From: Methanosarcina spelaei
Lineage (GTDB): Archaea > Halobacteriota > Methanosarcinia > Methanosarcinales > Methanosarcinaceae
Direction: 5' to 3'
DNA length: 33,682 nt
Assembly: GCF_002287235.1 (NCBI RefSeq)
Contig: NZ_LMVP01000335.1
Coordinates: forward strand, 1-33,682
The notes under the pieces are model-generated. The model did no database searches and was not told the origin of the DNA. It worked only from the letters and a program-made list of their open reading frames with translations. Positions within the stretch are counted from its first letter, which is position 1. Every line of letters begins with the position of its first letter. Below are positions 15,013 through 23,378 of the stretch, piece after piece. Made by a program: the position numbers and the translations under genes.

Positions 15013-15554
15013 TACCGGAACGTGAAGGGGACTCCTTGGTAGAACTTCTTGATAGGTTACTTAATAAAGGGCTTGTTCTTAATGCTGATGTTCTTATTTC
15101 AGTTGGAGGCATACCTCTAATAGGCTTGAGTCTCAGACTTTTAGCTGCTGGAATTGAAACAATGCTTGAGTATGGGCTTTTTGAACAATTCGACAAGGAT
15201 ACAAGAGCCTGGGAACTTGAGCATAGAATAAACAAGCCAGTTCTTATGTCGGAAGAAGAAGTTATGCTGAGATTTTACGGTTCTTATTCTCATAACCAGA
15301 GTAAAACCTGGAACTACTGTTTTATATATTTAACAAATCGCAGAATTTTTGGATGGAATAAAAGTATTAATAAAATCTTATATGAAGTGTCGCTAAAAAA
15401 TATACTGGAAATTACTGTTATTACAAACATTCACGAGGAAAAAGAAAGGGAAGAAATATGTATCAAAACTAATGATGACAATTTTCTCTACGTCCACAGC
15501 CAAAACATAAATGAAATTTATTGCAAACTTATAAAAGAAGTCCACTGCATATAA
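15009..15554 (+). CDS. gvpM: GvpM with C-terminal PH/GRAM-like domain
   Basis: A 181-residue protein starting at the ATGA overlap with gvpL. Residues 8-60 are a GvpA paralogue of the M type (SLVELLDRLLNKGLVLNADV, then GIPLIGLSLRLLAAGIETML). Residues about 78-178 are an added domain with alternating strands, EEEVMLRFYGSYSHNQ...NYCFIYLTNRRIFGW...LYEVSLKNILEI. The YLTNRRI..W turn followed by a strand with L..I is like bacterial PH or GRAM-type domains. GvpM is a minor hydrophobic vesicle protein, normally about 80 residues. The extra domain could bind membrane or a partner. Position after gvpL supports gvpM. Confidence 0.85.
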   Translation: MIPEREGDSLVELLDRLLNKGLVLNADVLISVGGIPLIGLSLRLLAAGIETMLEYGLFEQFDKDTRAWELEHRINKPVLMSEEEVMLRFYGSYSHNQSKTWNYCFIYLTNRRIFGWNKSINKILYEVSLKNILEITVITNIHEEKEREEICIKTNDDNFLYVHSQNINEIYCKLIKEVHCI

Positions 15555-16144
15555 CTTGGCTGATTAAAGTGTGCTGACACATCATTTTGCAATTAATGGG
15601 CAAAAGACATAAAATATTTTTAACCATTTTCAAAATAGAATTGAAATTCTGTAAATTTATAGACTAAATAGTTGAGAAATAATAAAATAAGAAAATTAAT
15701 TATTTGGTTTGTTTTTATAACACGTGATGTGTATTAATATCTTAACATGTTTTCATTAATTTTTATTATTGTTGGATAATTATCCTAGTTAATAATGTAA
15801 GTTCATAGAAGTTGTTATATATTAGAAGCCTGGTATATTTGAACGATAACTATGGCTTAATATGATTTTATGAGTCCTTGGTGACATCAATTGTTGAACT
15901 AAGAATGGAAGTTTTAAGCTCATTGCATTTCAAAAGTACATACATTAGTCAATTTGGATTTAAAGCTGATAAATAAAAATTGTTAAACATAACAAGCTCA
16001 TCTCAAAGCTTGATAACAATTTGGATTTAAAGCTGATAAATAAGAATTGTTAGACATAACAAGCTCATCCCAAAGCTTGATAACAATTTATATTTAAAAT
16101 TAAAAGAGTGTGCCACAATTATGCCTTCCAACCCAGGTGAAACA
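15555..16144. other. 590-bp upstream region of the PadR-like gene
   Basis: I see no gene in this AT-rich stretch. Its right end carries a 67-bp direct repeat with palindromic cores (15950-16083); the rest shows only scattered TATA-like words. Confidence 0.45.
15950..16083 (+). repeat. 67-bp tandem direct repeat with palindromic core
   Basis: Two adjacent 67-bp units (15950-16016, 16017-16083) differ at only a few bases. Each holds the inverted repeat TTGTTA-N4-TAACAA (15980-15995 and 16047-16062). They end 62 bp before the preferred start of the PadR-like gene and look like paired operator sites, possibly for autoregulation. Confidence 0.75.
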
Positions 16145-16522
16145 ATGAATCTTGAAAATGATAACTATGTAGTTCAACCTACAGGATCGCCTGTACATAA
16201 CTGTTATGTGCAGGAACTTATAAAGAGACATCTTGACATAGCAGTACTTTGCGTAATCAGGAACAATTCGATGTCAGGGCAGGATATTGCAAAAGAGATT
16301 TTCTATAAGCACCAGGTTTATGTGTCTCCAAGCGCGATATATTCATTATTATACTCTTTAAAAAATCAAGATATACTTGAGATAGATACAGTAAAAGGTG
16401 ACCTGAGAACTAAGTGTTATGTTCCCACTGAAAAAGGAAAACAGATAATCACTAAACAGCTACAAGAGTTTAGAGAAGCTCTCATGTATTTTCTACTACA
16501 AATAAATAAGAATTTGCCTTAA
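16145..16522 (+). CDS. PadR-like winged-helix transcriptional regulator
   Basis: I prefer ATG 16145 (125 residues) because AGGTGA lies four bases upstream; ATG 16121 has no ribosome site. The helix-turn-helix reads SGQDIAKEIFYKHQVYVSPS followed by AIYSLLYSLKNQDILEID and a wing ending in YVPTEKGKQII, the layout of PadR-family regulators (helix 3 with a P/S-x-x-IY..L motif, then Y.LT..G). The C-terminal helix probably dimerises. PadR proteins are usually repressors that often control their own genes. Two copies of a palindrome lie upstream. It sits just after the gvp block, so gvp control is a reasonable guess, not shown. Confidence 0.75.
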   Translation: MNLENDNYVVQPTGSPVHNCYVQELIKRHLDIAVLCVIRNNSMSGQDIAKEIFYKHQVYVSPSAIYSLLYSLKNQDILEIDTVKGDLRTKCYVPTEKGKQIITKQLQEFREALMYFLLQINKNLP

Positions 16523-16672
16523 AGTCAAACAATTTTTGAAATGACAATCAGGTTCATTTTAAGTAATTTATAATTTTAAAAACTAGATTAAATATTCGAA
16601 GTTATATAATTTTTTGGAATCTTGCCGTAGTTTACGTAAAGATTCCTGTAAAACAATAAATTGGGTGGGAAT

Positions 16673-17263
16673 ATGAGAAAACTTGTATATGTAAGGATTG
16701 TCCATACCTCTGCAGATATGGGAACTCTAAGTGAAGAACTAGTGCAGCTGGCTATTTCTAAAATTGGCAAGGAAAAATGGGAAGAGAACCAGAAACTTAT
16801 TGAAAAGTTCTGGGATGAACTTGAAAAAGAAATCTTTCAGCTTAATCTCGATTTTAAGCACACAAGAATTTATCAGGATGGCTTGCCATGTGAAGGAGAA
16901 ATAGGAATGAAAATCATTCATAGTACGGCAGAACTCGGGAGCAAGAACTACCAGATTATCGAGAAACTGGTAGTAAAGGGAGCAAAGGTCGTTGCCACTG
17001 AAAGTTCTCAGCTTCTTATTGAAGAACGTAATCTATTGCTTGAGACCCTAAACAGTTCTTCTACTGCAGAAAAAGACGAAGCAAAAAAGAAATATGATTC
17101 AAAAAAAGACATTTTGCTCGAACAAAGAGACGCATATATAGCTTCAAGGATAAACAATACTCTGGAAGATGGGAAAACTGGAATTTTATTTATAGGGGCG
17201 GAACATAACGTGATTCCAAAACTAGCCCATGATATTGAAGTTCTTGATCTGGTAAAGCATTAA
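16673..17263 (+). CDS. TraB/EreA-like protein of unknown function
   Basis: ATG 16673 with a GGTGGGAAT site gives 196 residues. The N-terminus reads LVYVRIVHTSADMGTLSEEL. A central stretch has IIHSTAELGSKNYQIIEKL then GAKVVATESSQLLIEE. The C-terminus has RDAYIASRINNTLEDG and ILFIGAEHNVIPKL. The combination of a central E-S and a terminal R(D/N)..A..I...L..G...F..GA.H is the pattern of TraB/EreA/Tiki-type proteins. I do not recognise a specific function, and the match is by motif only. The role next to a PadR gene and gvp cluster is unknown. Confidence 0.55.
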   Translation: MRKLVYVRIVHTSADMGTLSEELVQLAISKIGKEKWEENQKLIEKFWDELEKEIFQLNLDFKHTRIYQDGLPCEGEIGMKIIHSTAELGSKNYQIIEKLVVKGAKVVATESSQLLIEERNLLLETLNSSSTAEKDEAKKKYDSKKDILLEQRDAYIASRINNTLEDGKTGILFIGAEHNVIPKLAHDIEVLDLVKH

Positions 17264-17392
17264 AAAATTGCCAGATCAAAGATAAAAATTTTGCGCTGCT
17301 ATTAATCTAAACCCAGGTATCTCTTGCCGGTCTTCTACTCTCGAAATCTGATCGTGCTCTGAACTCTCCTCTTCTAATTTTAGTCTTAGATA

Positions 17393-17403
17393 TAATTATA
17401 TAA
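17393..17403 (+). promoter_or_regulatory. TATA box for a probably leaderless DUF2267 mRNA
   Basis: An AT-rich ATTATATAAT core centred near 17399 lies about 30 bp before ATG 17430, which itself has no ribosome site. In archaea transcription starts about 25-30 bp past the TATA centre, so the mRNA would begin at or next to the start codon. Confidence 0.45.
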
Positions 17404-17429
17404 TACAGCTCATAATTTAATTCTGCCAA

Positions 17430-17906
17430 ATGATGTTTATTTTTCAAGCTTTGGGGGGAGTTGAAACGACTACTGGCGTACGGAATCTTGACAATAGTAT
17501 AGACTTAACCAATGTATGGCTCAGGGATATTCTGAGCCAGTTGAAATGGCAGAGCAAAGAAAGTGCATATCAGGCATTAAGGGGTACACTGCACGCAATC
17601 AGAGACCGGCTTCCGGTGGAGGAAGCTGTTGATCTTGCTTCACAGCTGCCCCTTATGATTAAAGGAGTGTATTATGACGGCTGGACTCTCAGAGATAAAC
17701 CCGAGAAGTTCAAAAAAGAGGAATTTGCAAGAAGGGTGCATGCGCAGTTTGAATTCGATGATAATGTAAACCCGGCTGAAGTTATTCGAGCTGTCCTGCG
17801 GGTCATGTACAGGCACATGGGCGAAGGAGAAATTCGGGATGTAAAATTCAATATGCCAAAAGAAATTCAGGAGTGGTTTCCAGAAGAAATCGCGCCGAAA
17901 GGATGA
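17430..17906 (+). CDS. DUF2267 domain protein
   Basis: A 158-residue protein; residues 22 to about 145 match the DUF2267 pattern (WLRDILSQLKWQSKESAYQA, LRGTLHAIRDRLPVEEAVDL, then ASQLPLMIKGVYYDGW). The family is small, helical and cytoplasmic, and its function is unknown. The C-terminal part has VNPAEVIRAVLRVMYRHMGEGE. Starts at 17430 and 17433 (ATG ATG) are equally possible. Neither has a ribosome site, and a TATA box at the right distance suggests leaderless translation. Confidence 0.75.
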   Translation: MMFIFQALGGVETTTGVRNLDNSIDLTNVWLRDILSQLKWQSKESAYQALRGTLHAIRDRLPVEEAVDLASQLPLMIKGVYYDGWTLRDKPEKFKKEEFARRVHAQFEFDDNVNPAEVIRAVLRVMYRHMGEGEIRDVKFNMPKEIQEWFPEEIAPKG

Positions 17907-18475
17907 AAACGTAGAAATCCAAACTAAATTTTTATTAAAATTTATCAACTTTTTAGAGTTCTTCAACCTTATACCTGTTTAATGTTTCTCTTCTTTCGTC
18001 TTATTCTTGTAAAGATACCTTTATTTCAGACATATAAAACAGCCGTTAGATGTTATTTTCTCAAAATTGAAAGTATACGGCTTTTTATGAGCCGCTATTG
18101 CCGCTTGTCCTCACAGTATCAGACCGTGCTTATTCATCTACTTTTAACACATTTGTTTAATATTTATTTTTAGAGTTTAGATACATTAATATGATTAAAA
18201 CTAGGAAATGATATTCCGATTAATGCGAAAAGTTAATATATGAATATAAGGAAATACCGTGCTGGTGAGATAAATACAGGGCTCTATTAGACGGATAAGA
18301 TAGACCTTAAGGATAGTAATTATAAAAAATCAATCTTAAAGAAGTTTCAATTATATCTATCATATCTTATTGTCCTTTCAACCTGTCTTATTAAAATAAC
18401 AAAAACCATAAGATCACGCATATCGCTGACCGCCTATTATTAAAGCCCGAATGGAAAAATTAAGGAGTTTATTGA
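17907..18475. other. upstream region of amt with NrpR-like site and long leader
   Basis: No gene is supported; a 63-codon frame at 17982 lacks a ribosome site and any recognisable product. The right half holds the NrpR-like operator (18204-18217), a TATA candidate TTAATATA near 18233-18240 preceded by CGAAAAG, and then about 215 bp of untranslated leader before amt. Confidence 0.5.
18204..18217. promoter_or_regulatory. NrpR-like operator upstream of amt-glnK
   Basis: GGAAATGATATTCC fits the nitrogen repressor NrpR operator GGAA-N6-TTCC known from Methanococcus maripaludis (Methanosarcina mazei sites are variants). It lies about 16 bp upstream of a TATA-like TTAATATA, which is a sensible place for repression, and the genes it precedes are nitrogen-controlled in other methanogens. 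Confidence 0.6.
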
Positions 18476-20089
18476 ATGCGGAAAAAAATGAATAGGTTAC
18501 TCGTTAGTTTTTTGATATTCTTTATATTGGTCGTTGCTTTTCCGGCCATAGTGCTGGCGGACCAGCAGGCAGACCCTACAGGAGCTGATACGGATTATTC
18601 CAGCTATGTAGCGTCGAGCACCGGAGGTGCACCTTCTTTAGCAGATGTGACCAGTGCTGTAGGGCACAGTAGTGTAGCCATAAACATTATGTGGACACTG
18701 CTTGCAGGTTTTCTGGTTATGTTCATGCAGGCCGGGTTTGCGATGGTTGAGACTGGGTTCGTCCGCGTGAAGAATGTCGCGCATACGATGGCTATGAATT
18801 TCTTTGTGTATCCACTAGGTATGCTAGGATTCTTCCTCACGGGTTTTGCCATTATGTTCGGAGGTATTGGTCCACTGGCCACTTTGGGAGGCTATACAGG
18901 ACTTAACCACGAGTTCTCGATTACTCTTTTAGGGCATCAGTTCGGGCTCTTCGGAATGACCGGATTTGGGCTAATAGGCACTTATGATGTGGGCGTATTC
19001 GCTTTATTCTTATTCCAGATGGTCTTCATGGATACGACCGCGACGATTCCTACCGGAGCGCTTGCAGAGCGCTGGAAGTTTCTGTCGTTCTGTTTCATGG
19101 GATTTGCTATTGGTGCCTTTATATACCCACTCTTCGGCAACTGGGTATGGGGTGGAGGCTGGCTGTCACAGCTTGGAGTTAATTTCGGTCTGGGCCACGG
19201 TCACGTGGACTTTGCAGGCTCATCGGTTGTGCACATGACCGGAGGAGTTATCGGCCTGGTTGGCGCATGGCTAATCGGACCACGCATAGGCAAGTATAAC
19301 AAAGACGGTTCGGTTAATGCAATACCCGGTCACAGTATTCCTATGGCTATAGTCGGCACCTTCATCCTGGCTTTCGGATGGTTCGGTTTCAATGCGGGCT
19401 CAACCATGGCAGGTGAGGATCTTAGACTAGCTGTTGTAGCCACAAACACTATGTTGGCTTCAGCTACCGGTGCTGTAGCGGCTACGGCATGGATGTGGGC
19501 CGTCCGCACGAAAAAGCCGGATCCAGGTATGGCATGTAACGGTATGTTAGCAGGACTTGTAGCTATCACTGCACCCTGTGCGTTCGTCAACCAGATCAGC
19601 GCCGCGGTCATCGGCCTTGTTTCGGGCGTTCTTGTAGTTGAATCAGTCTTCTTCGTTGAGAAAAACTTGAAAATCGATGACCCGGTCGGTGCGGTCTCAG
19701 TACACATGGTCAACGGCGCATGGGGTTGTCTCGCTCTGGGTCTGTTTGCAGATGGCAGTTATGGCGCTGGCTGGAATGGCGTGCCTGGAACAGTTACCGG
19801 TTTGCTGTACGGCCAGCCTCTGCAGTTCGTGGCAGAATTTATCGGTGTGGCTACCAACTTTATCGTAGTTGGCGGACTGGCATTTATCATTTACAAGGTG
19901 ATCAACCTGATCACGCCAATGCGTGTGAGCACCGAGGTCGAGATCGGAGGTCTTGACGTACCCGAGGTGGGATGCCCTGGTTATGTTGGTGACATCCCTG
20001 AAACTGGAATGGATAAAAGCCCTGAACCGAGTCACATACGTGATCCGATAGTGGTAGCGGCCGAGACTAAAAAGGAGAGGGTCATATGA
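18476..20089 (+). CDS. amt: ammonium transporter Amt
   Basis: A 537-residue membrane protein with a cleavable-looking signal (hydrophobic residues 8-28, LVVAFPAIVLADQQ). It has the Amt signatures GFAMVETGFVRVKNVAHTMA, DFAGSSVVHMTGGVIGLVGA and VSVHMVNGAWGCLALGLFAD; the two histidines (in VVHM and VSVHM) line the ammonium pore. FGWFGFNAGST is also typical. It is longer than common archaeal Amt proteins because of the N-terminal signal region and a hydrophilic C-terminal tail of about 65 residues. An AAGGAG site precedes ATG 18476. GlnK starts within its stop (ATGA), so the pair is coupled. The gene is GC-richer than its neighbours, which could mean transfer or high expression. Confidence 0.97.
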   Translation: MRKKMNRLLVSFLIFFILVVAFPAIVLADQQADPTGADTDYSSYVASSTGGAPSLADVTSAVGHSSVAINIMWTLLAGFLVMFMQAGFAMVETGFVRVKNVAHTMAMNFFVYPLGMLGFFLTGFAIMFGGIGPLATLGGYTGLNHEFSITLLGHQFGLFGMTGFGLIGTYDVGVFALFLFQMVFMDTTATIPTGALAERWKFLSFCFMGFAIGAFIYPLFGNWVWGGGWLSQLGVNFGLGHGHVDFAGSSVVHMTGGVIGLVGAWLIGPRIGKYNKDGSVNAIPGHSIPMAIVGTFILAFGWFGFNAGSTMAGEDLRLAVVATNTMLASATGAVAATAWMWAVRTKKPDPGMACNGMLAGLVAITAPCAFVNQISAAVIGLVSGVLVVESVFFVEKNLKIDDPVGAVSVHMVNGAWGCLALGLFADGSYGAGWNGVPGTVTGLLYGQPLQFVAEFIGVATNFIVVGGLAFIIYKVINLITPMRVSTEVEIGGLDVPEVGCPGYVGDIPETGMDKSPEPSHIRDPIVVAAETKKERVI

Positions 20090-20424
20090 AGAAAATCGAA
20101 GCAGTTGTCCGGCCCACAAAACTTGAAGAAGTGAAAGCCTCACTTGAAGATGCCGGTTTCAGCAGCCTCACTATTGTTGACGTAAAAGGACGCGGACAGC
20201 AAAAAGGTATTATCCAGCAATGGAGAGGGCAGGAGTACCGAGTTGACACTTTGCCGAAGTTAAAGGTTGAGCTGATTGTAAATGATGAAGACGTGGATAA
20301 GGCTATCGATATTATCGTTAGTTCCGCCAGGACCGGAAACATTGGAGATGGTAAAATCTTTGTCTTACCGGTAGAAAAGGTGGTTAGGATAAGAACAGGT
20401 GAAAGAGATGGAAAGGCCGTTTAA
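20086..20424 (+). CDS. glnK: nitrogen regulatory protein PII, GlnK
   Basis: A 112-residue PII protein. The T-loop reads QQWRGQEYRVDTLPKLK, with Tyr51 at the canonical uridylylation position, and the B-loop is TGNIGDGKIFVLPVEKVVRI. PII trimers bind ATP/ADP and 2-oxoglutarate; GlnK plugs the Amt pore when nitrogen is ample. Pairing with amt and the NrpR-like operator upstream fit this role. The start is the ATGA overlap with amt, with GGAGAGGG as its ribosome site. Confidence 0.97.
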   Translation: MKKIEAVVRPTKLEEVKASLEDAGFSSLTIVDVKGRGQQKGIIQQWRGQEYRVDTLPKLKVELIVNDEDVDKAIDIIVSSARTGNIGDGKIFVLPVEKVVRIRTGERDGKAV

Positions 20425-20432
20425 GGCCTTTC
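20411..20432 (+). terminator. hairpin overlapping the glnK stop codon
   Basis: GAAAGGCC and GGCCTTTC form a perfect 8-bp stem around the stop TAA (loop GTTTAA), followed by TTTCTT-like bases. It probably ends or protects the amt-glnK mRNA. Confidence 0.55.
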
Positions 20433-20436
20433 TTAC

Positions 20437-20530
20437 AAATTTCATGGTAAACAGAAGCTACTCATAAATTTCCTGGTAAACAGAAGCTATTTATAAATTT
20501 CCTGGTAAACAGAAGCTATTTATAAATTTC
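20437..20530 (+). repeat. 29-bp tandem repeat after glnK
   Basis: Three units with core GGTAAACAGAAGCTA start at 20446, 20475 and 20504; a fourth degenerate piece follows. The repeat lies between the convergent ends of glnK and the metal ATPase gene. Confidence 0.8.
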
Positions 20531-20573
20531 CCATACACAGAAGGTTCGGTAAACCGATGTAATAAACAAATTC

Positions 20574-22511
20574 TCAGTCTTTGGGACTATACGTAATTAG
20601 TCTCGCTGAGTTCATTATTACTGGAATTGATGAAAGTTCGTGCAGCAGTGCCCCTGTCACGGGTGTAAGTATACCAGGTATAGTCAATATAACTGCCATT
20701 GAGAGGACACTAAGCGAGAACACAACGTTTTGCCAGATAGTACTTATTGCCTTCTTGGACACGCTTATAAGGTATGGAATTTTTAAAAGGTCATCAGATA
20801 ATAGTCCAACTTCTGCTGTTTCTATTGCCACATCTGTTCCGGTAAGTCCCATAGCTATTCCTACATCAGCCGTGACAAGTGCCGGACCATCATTAACACC
20901 ATCACCTACGAAGATAATTTTATGACCTTCAGACTGTAGACGTTTCACAATTTTGACTTTTTCCTGGGGCATTACTTCGGCATATATATCATTTATACCA
21001 AGAGCTTTAGCTGTCTGTTCCGCAACTACTTTACTGTCACCTGTAACCATTATTGTCTTTATTCCAAGCTTATGAAGGCTCTCTATGGACTTTTTTGACT
21101 CAGGCCTGATTTTGTCCTCAAATGTCAGCAACCCTGCGATTTCGTCATCAATTCCCATCATGACTACGTTACGGCCCAGTTGAGATTGTTCTTTAATGCT
21201 TTCTTCAGCTTCATGAGAAATTGATAAATTAAGTTCAGATGCTTGTTTCAGACGGCCTATAAAGATATTTTTTCCTCTTGTTTTAATTTTTATACCTGCT
21301 CCTGATATGGATTCAAAAGATTCTGGATCCGGAATTAATAACCTCTTCTCTTCAGCAGCTTTGACAACAGCTTTTCCAAGCGGGTGCTCGCTGAATTTCT
21401 CTGCGATAGCAGCCAATAATAATAAGTCTTCATCTTTATTGTTGTTCAATGCTATGATACCGGCAAGTTTTGGTTCACCATGAGTAAGTGTCCCGGTCTT
21501 ATCGAAAATAACGGTATCTATCTTCGCCATAGACTCTATCGTAGCTCCTTTTTTAATAAGATTGCCTCTTAATGCCGCGTTACCAACCGAAGCAACCAGT
21601 GCTGTAGGTGTAGCGAGTACCATCACGCATGGACAAAACACTATTAGCATAGTAATTGCTCGTGTCAGGTCTCCACTCCACCACCAGAGCAGGACACCTA
21701 AGATAATTGCAGTAGGTGTGTAAAATTTGGCATGGTTGTTCAGGAGCCTTTCTACGTTTGGTTTCTGAGTCTGGGCTTCCTCAATCAAACGATGGATTTG
21801 CCCAAGGGTCGTTTCATTTCCGACTTTAGTTGCCAATATTTCCATTGCACCTACTTCGTTAAGAGTGCCTGCAAAAACATTATCTCCTTCTTGTTTATCG
21901 ACTGGCAGACTTTCTCCGGTAATAACAGCCTGATTTACTGAAACAGTGCCCGAAAGAACAGTGCCGTCAACAGCAACGCGTTCTCCGGACTTAACCAGAA
22001 TCGTATCCCCTACTTTAACTTCCTCAAGAGGCACTACAATATCATGTCCGTCACGTCTGACTGTGACTCTATCAGGCAATAGTTTCGCCAGGGATTCGAG
22101 TGCCTTTCCTGCTCTCGCAGAAACAAATTCCTCCAGCATGCCTCCAAGGAGCAAAAGTACGGCTACGACTGCAGCAGCTGAATACTGTCCGATTGCAATA
22201 GCAGCAATTGTTGCGATAGTAACCGGGATATCAGCAGTAAAGTCCTTTTCTTTAATTCCCTGGTAGGCAGACCACCATATAAACGATGATCCTACCAGTG
22301 CAGATAATAAATATAACCAGTTGCCTTCGCCTGAGTTATTTCCTTCTGATAGCATATTCTGCGGATACATAGCTATCGCTATTATAAGCAAGACCCCGCT
22401 TGCTACAGTAAATAACGTTCCAGGCTCAAGTAAAAAATCCTGATAACGAGTAGCCAGGATACGAATGCTGCTCCAAAAACCTATATTACGACTATAAGTG
22501 TTATCCGTCAT
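20574..22511 (-). CDS. P1B-type heavy-metal-transporting ATPase
   Basis: A 645-residue P-type ATPase on the minus strand. Motifs in order: TGES at 198-201 (actuator), CPC at 293-295 within the membrane, DKTGT at 337-341 (phosphorylated Asp337), SEHPLGKAVV (the nucleotide-binding HP), VTGDS, and GDGVNDGPAL. CPC marks metal transport and ATPTAL after it is Cu-like, but the last membrane helix reads HELSSIPVIMNSARLI, closer to Zn/Cd-type HEGST...N..RL. The metal is therefore open (Cu, or Zn/Cd/Co). There is no N-terminal HMA or CXXC metal-binding domain. It lies alone, convergent with glnK, with a palindrome at its promoter. Confidence 0.93.
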   Translation of the reverse strand: MTDNTYSRNIGFWSSIRILATRYQDFLLEPGTLFTVASGVLLIIAIAMYPQNMLSEGNNSGEGNWLYLLSALVGSSFIWWSAYQGIKEKDFTADIPVTIATIAAIAIGQYSAAAVVAVLLLLGGMLEEFVSARAGKALESLAKLLPDRVTVRRDGHDIVVPLEEVKVGDTILVKSGERVAVDGTVLSGTVSVNQAVITGESLPVDKQEGDNVFAGTLNEVGAMEILATKVGNETTLGQIHRLIEEAQTQKPNVERLLNNHAKFYTPTAIILGVLLWWWSGDLTRAITMLIVFCPCVMVLATPTALVASVGNAALRGNLIKKGATIESMAKIDTVIFDKTGTLTHGEPKLAGIIALNNNKDEDLLLLAAIAEKFSEHPLGKAVVKAAEEKRLLIPDPESFESISGAGIKIKTRGKNIFIGRLKQASELNLSISHEAEESIKEQSQLGRNVVMMGIDDEIAGLLTFEDKIRPESKKSIESLHKLGIKTIMVTGDSKVVAEQTAKALGINDIYAEVMPQEKVKIVKRLQSEGHKIIFVGDGVNDGPALVTADVGIAMGLTGTDVAIETAEVGLLSDDLLKIPYLISVSKKAISTIWQNVVFSLSVLSMAVILTIPGILTPVTGALLHELSSIPVIMNSARLITYSPKD

Positions 22512-22534
22512 ATTATCTACCCAAATAAAATAAA

Positions 22535-22551
22535 ATTTTAGATGCTAAAAT
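22535..22551. promoter_or_regulatory. palindrome at the metal-ATPase promoter
   Basis: ATTTTAG-ATG-CTAAAAT (7-bp arms) lies just downstream of a minus-strand TATA-like CTTTATAG and 24 bp before the ATPase start. It would cover the start of transcription, so it could be an operator for a metal-sensing repressor. Confidence 0.4.
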
Positions 22552-22559
22552 CTATAAAG

Positions 22560-22960
22560 GTTAATAACATAAAACTATTATGATTTATTACGAAATAATA
22601 AAATTAGGTTTAATTGTAAGAAACTAAAGTTGTGCTGATGAGAATAATCTCTAAAGCAGCTAAAAGAACTAGACTGAAACAACAACTTTAGCTCCAGGGC
22701 AAATAATACGTACCAAAATTAAAAACAAAAATCCGAAATCAACCAGTTAAATTTACAAAGTTACAATATTAATTTACTATAGTAATTTACTATATTAATT
22801 TATTTCAACTTTGTTAGGCCCGGATCTATCAAAACTTTCTCCCGCTGTTCCTTTTTCAAAAGGATTATATCATATAAATCCTAACTATGTTAAACTCTTC
22901 ATTATTACAAATCCAAATGATTGTGTTAAGCCTGAACAGACAGAGATTGAGGTTTTAAAA
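22560..22960. other. intergenic region between the metal ATPase and cfbA
   Basis: No gene is seen, although the cfbA frame stays open upstream to 22811 without a ribosome site. The words AATTTACTATA repeat around 22770-22800 and supply TATA-like sequences for cfbA. Confidence 0.4.
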
Positions 22961-23353
22961 ATGACAGAAAAACTCGGAATACTGGCCATTGGCCATGGGA
23001 GCAAGCTACCTTACAATAAAGAAGTAGTCACTAAGATCGCAGATTATATAGCACGAAAGCACTCGGATGTCGTTGTCAGAGCCGGCTTTATGGAAAACAG
23101 TGAGCCAACCCTTAGAAAGGCAATTGAAGGCTTTTCAGGTACCGGTGTGACAAAAATTGCGGCAGTGCCGGTTTTCCTGGCGTCTGGAGTTCATATCACA
23201 AAAGATATCCCTGAGATCCTGAGCCTGGACGAAAATGGCTGTGGCACCCTGGAAATTGACGGAAAAGCCGTTCCTCTGTGCTATGCAAACCCTATCGGGG
23301 CCGACGAGCTTATCGCTGACCTTGTGTTCAAGAGGGTTCAGGAAGCCCTTTAA
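22961..23353 (+). CDS. cfbA: sirohydrochlorin nickelochelatase CfbA
   Basis: ATG 22961 (GAGGT site) gives 130 residues, the size of the small single-domain CbiX-S type chelatases; an upstream start at 22811 would add 50 residues unlike the family. GHGSK (residues 11-15) and [11 protein letters not shown] carry the two metal-binding histidines. CfbA inserts nickel into sirohydrochlorin, the first dedicated step of coenzyme F430 synthesis; it can also insert cobalt. It heads the cluster cfbA-E-D-C-B. A 25-bp gap separates it from cfbE, so both are likely in one transcript. Confidence 0.93.
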   Translation: MTEKLGILAIGHGSKLPYNKEVVTKIADYIARKHSDVVVRAGFMENSEPTLRKAIEGFSGTGVTKIAAVPVFLASGVHITKDIPEILSLDENGCGTLEIDGKAVPLCYANPIGADELIADLVFKRVQEAL

Positions 23354-23378
23354 TTTATACCTGGGGTCCGGTTTTATC

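Noticed and set aside
17982-18173. A 63-codon frame upstream of amt
   Set aside because: It has no ribosome site and a low-complexity composition typical of AT-rich intergenic DNA.
22811-22960. Upstream extension of cfbA
   Set aside because: It adds 50 residues outside the usual length of the small chelatase, and the GAGGT site points to ATG 22961.
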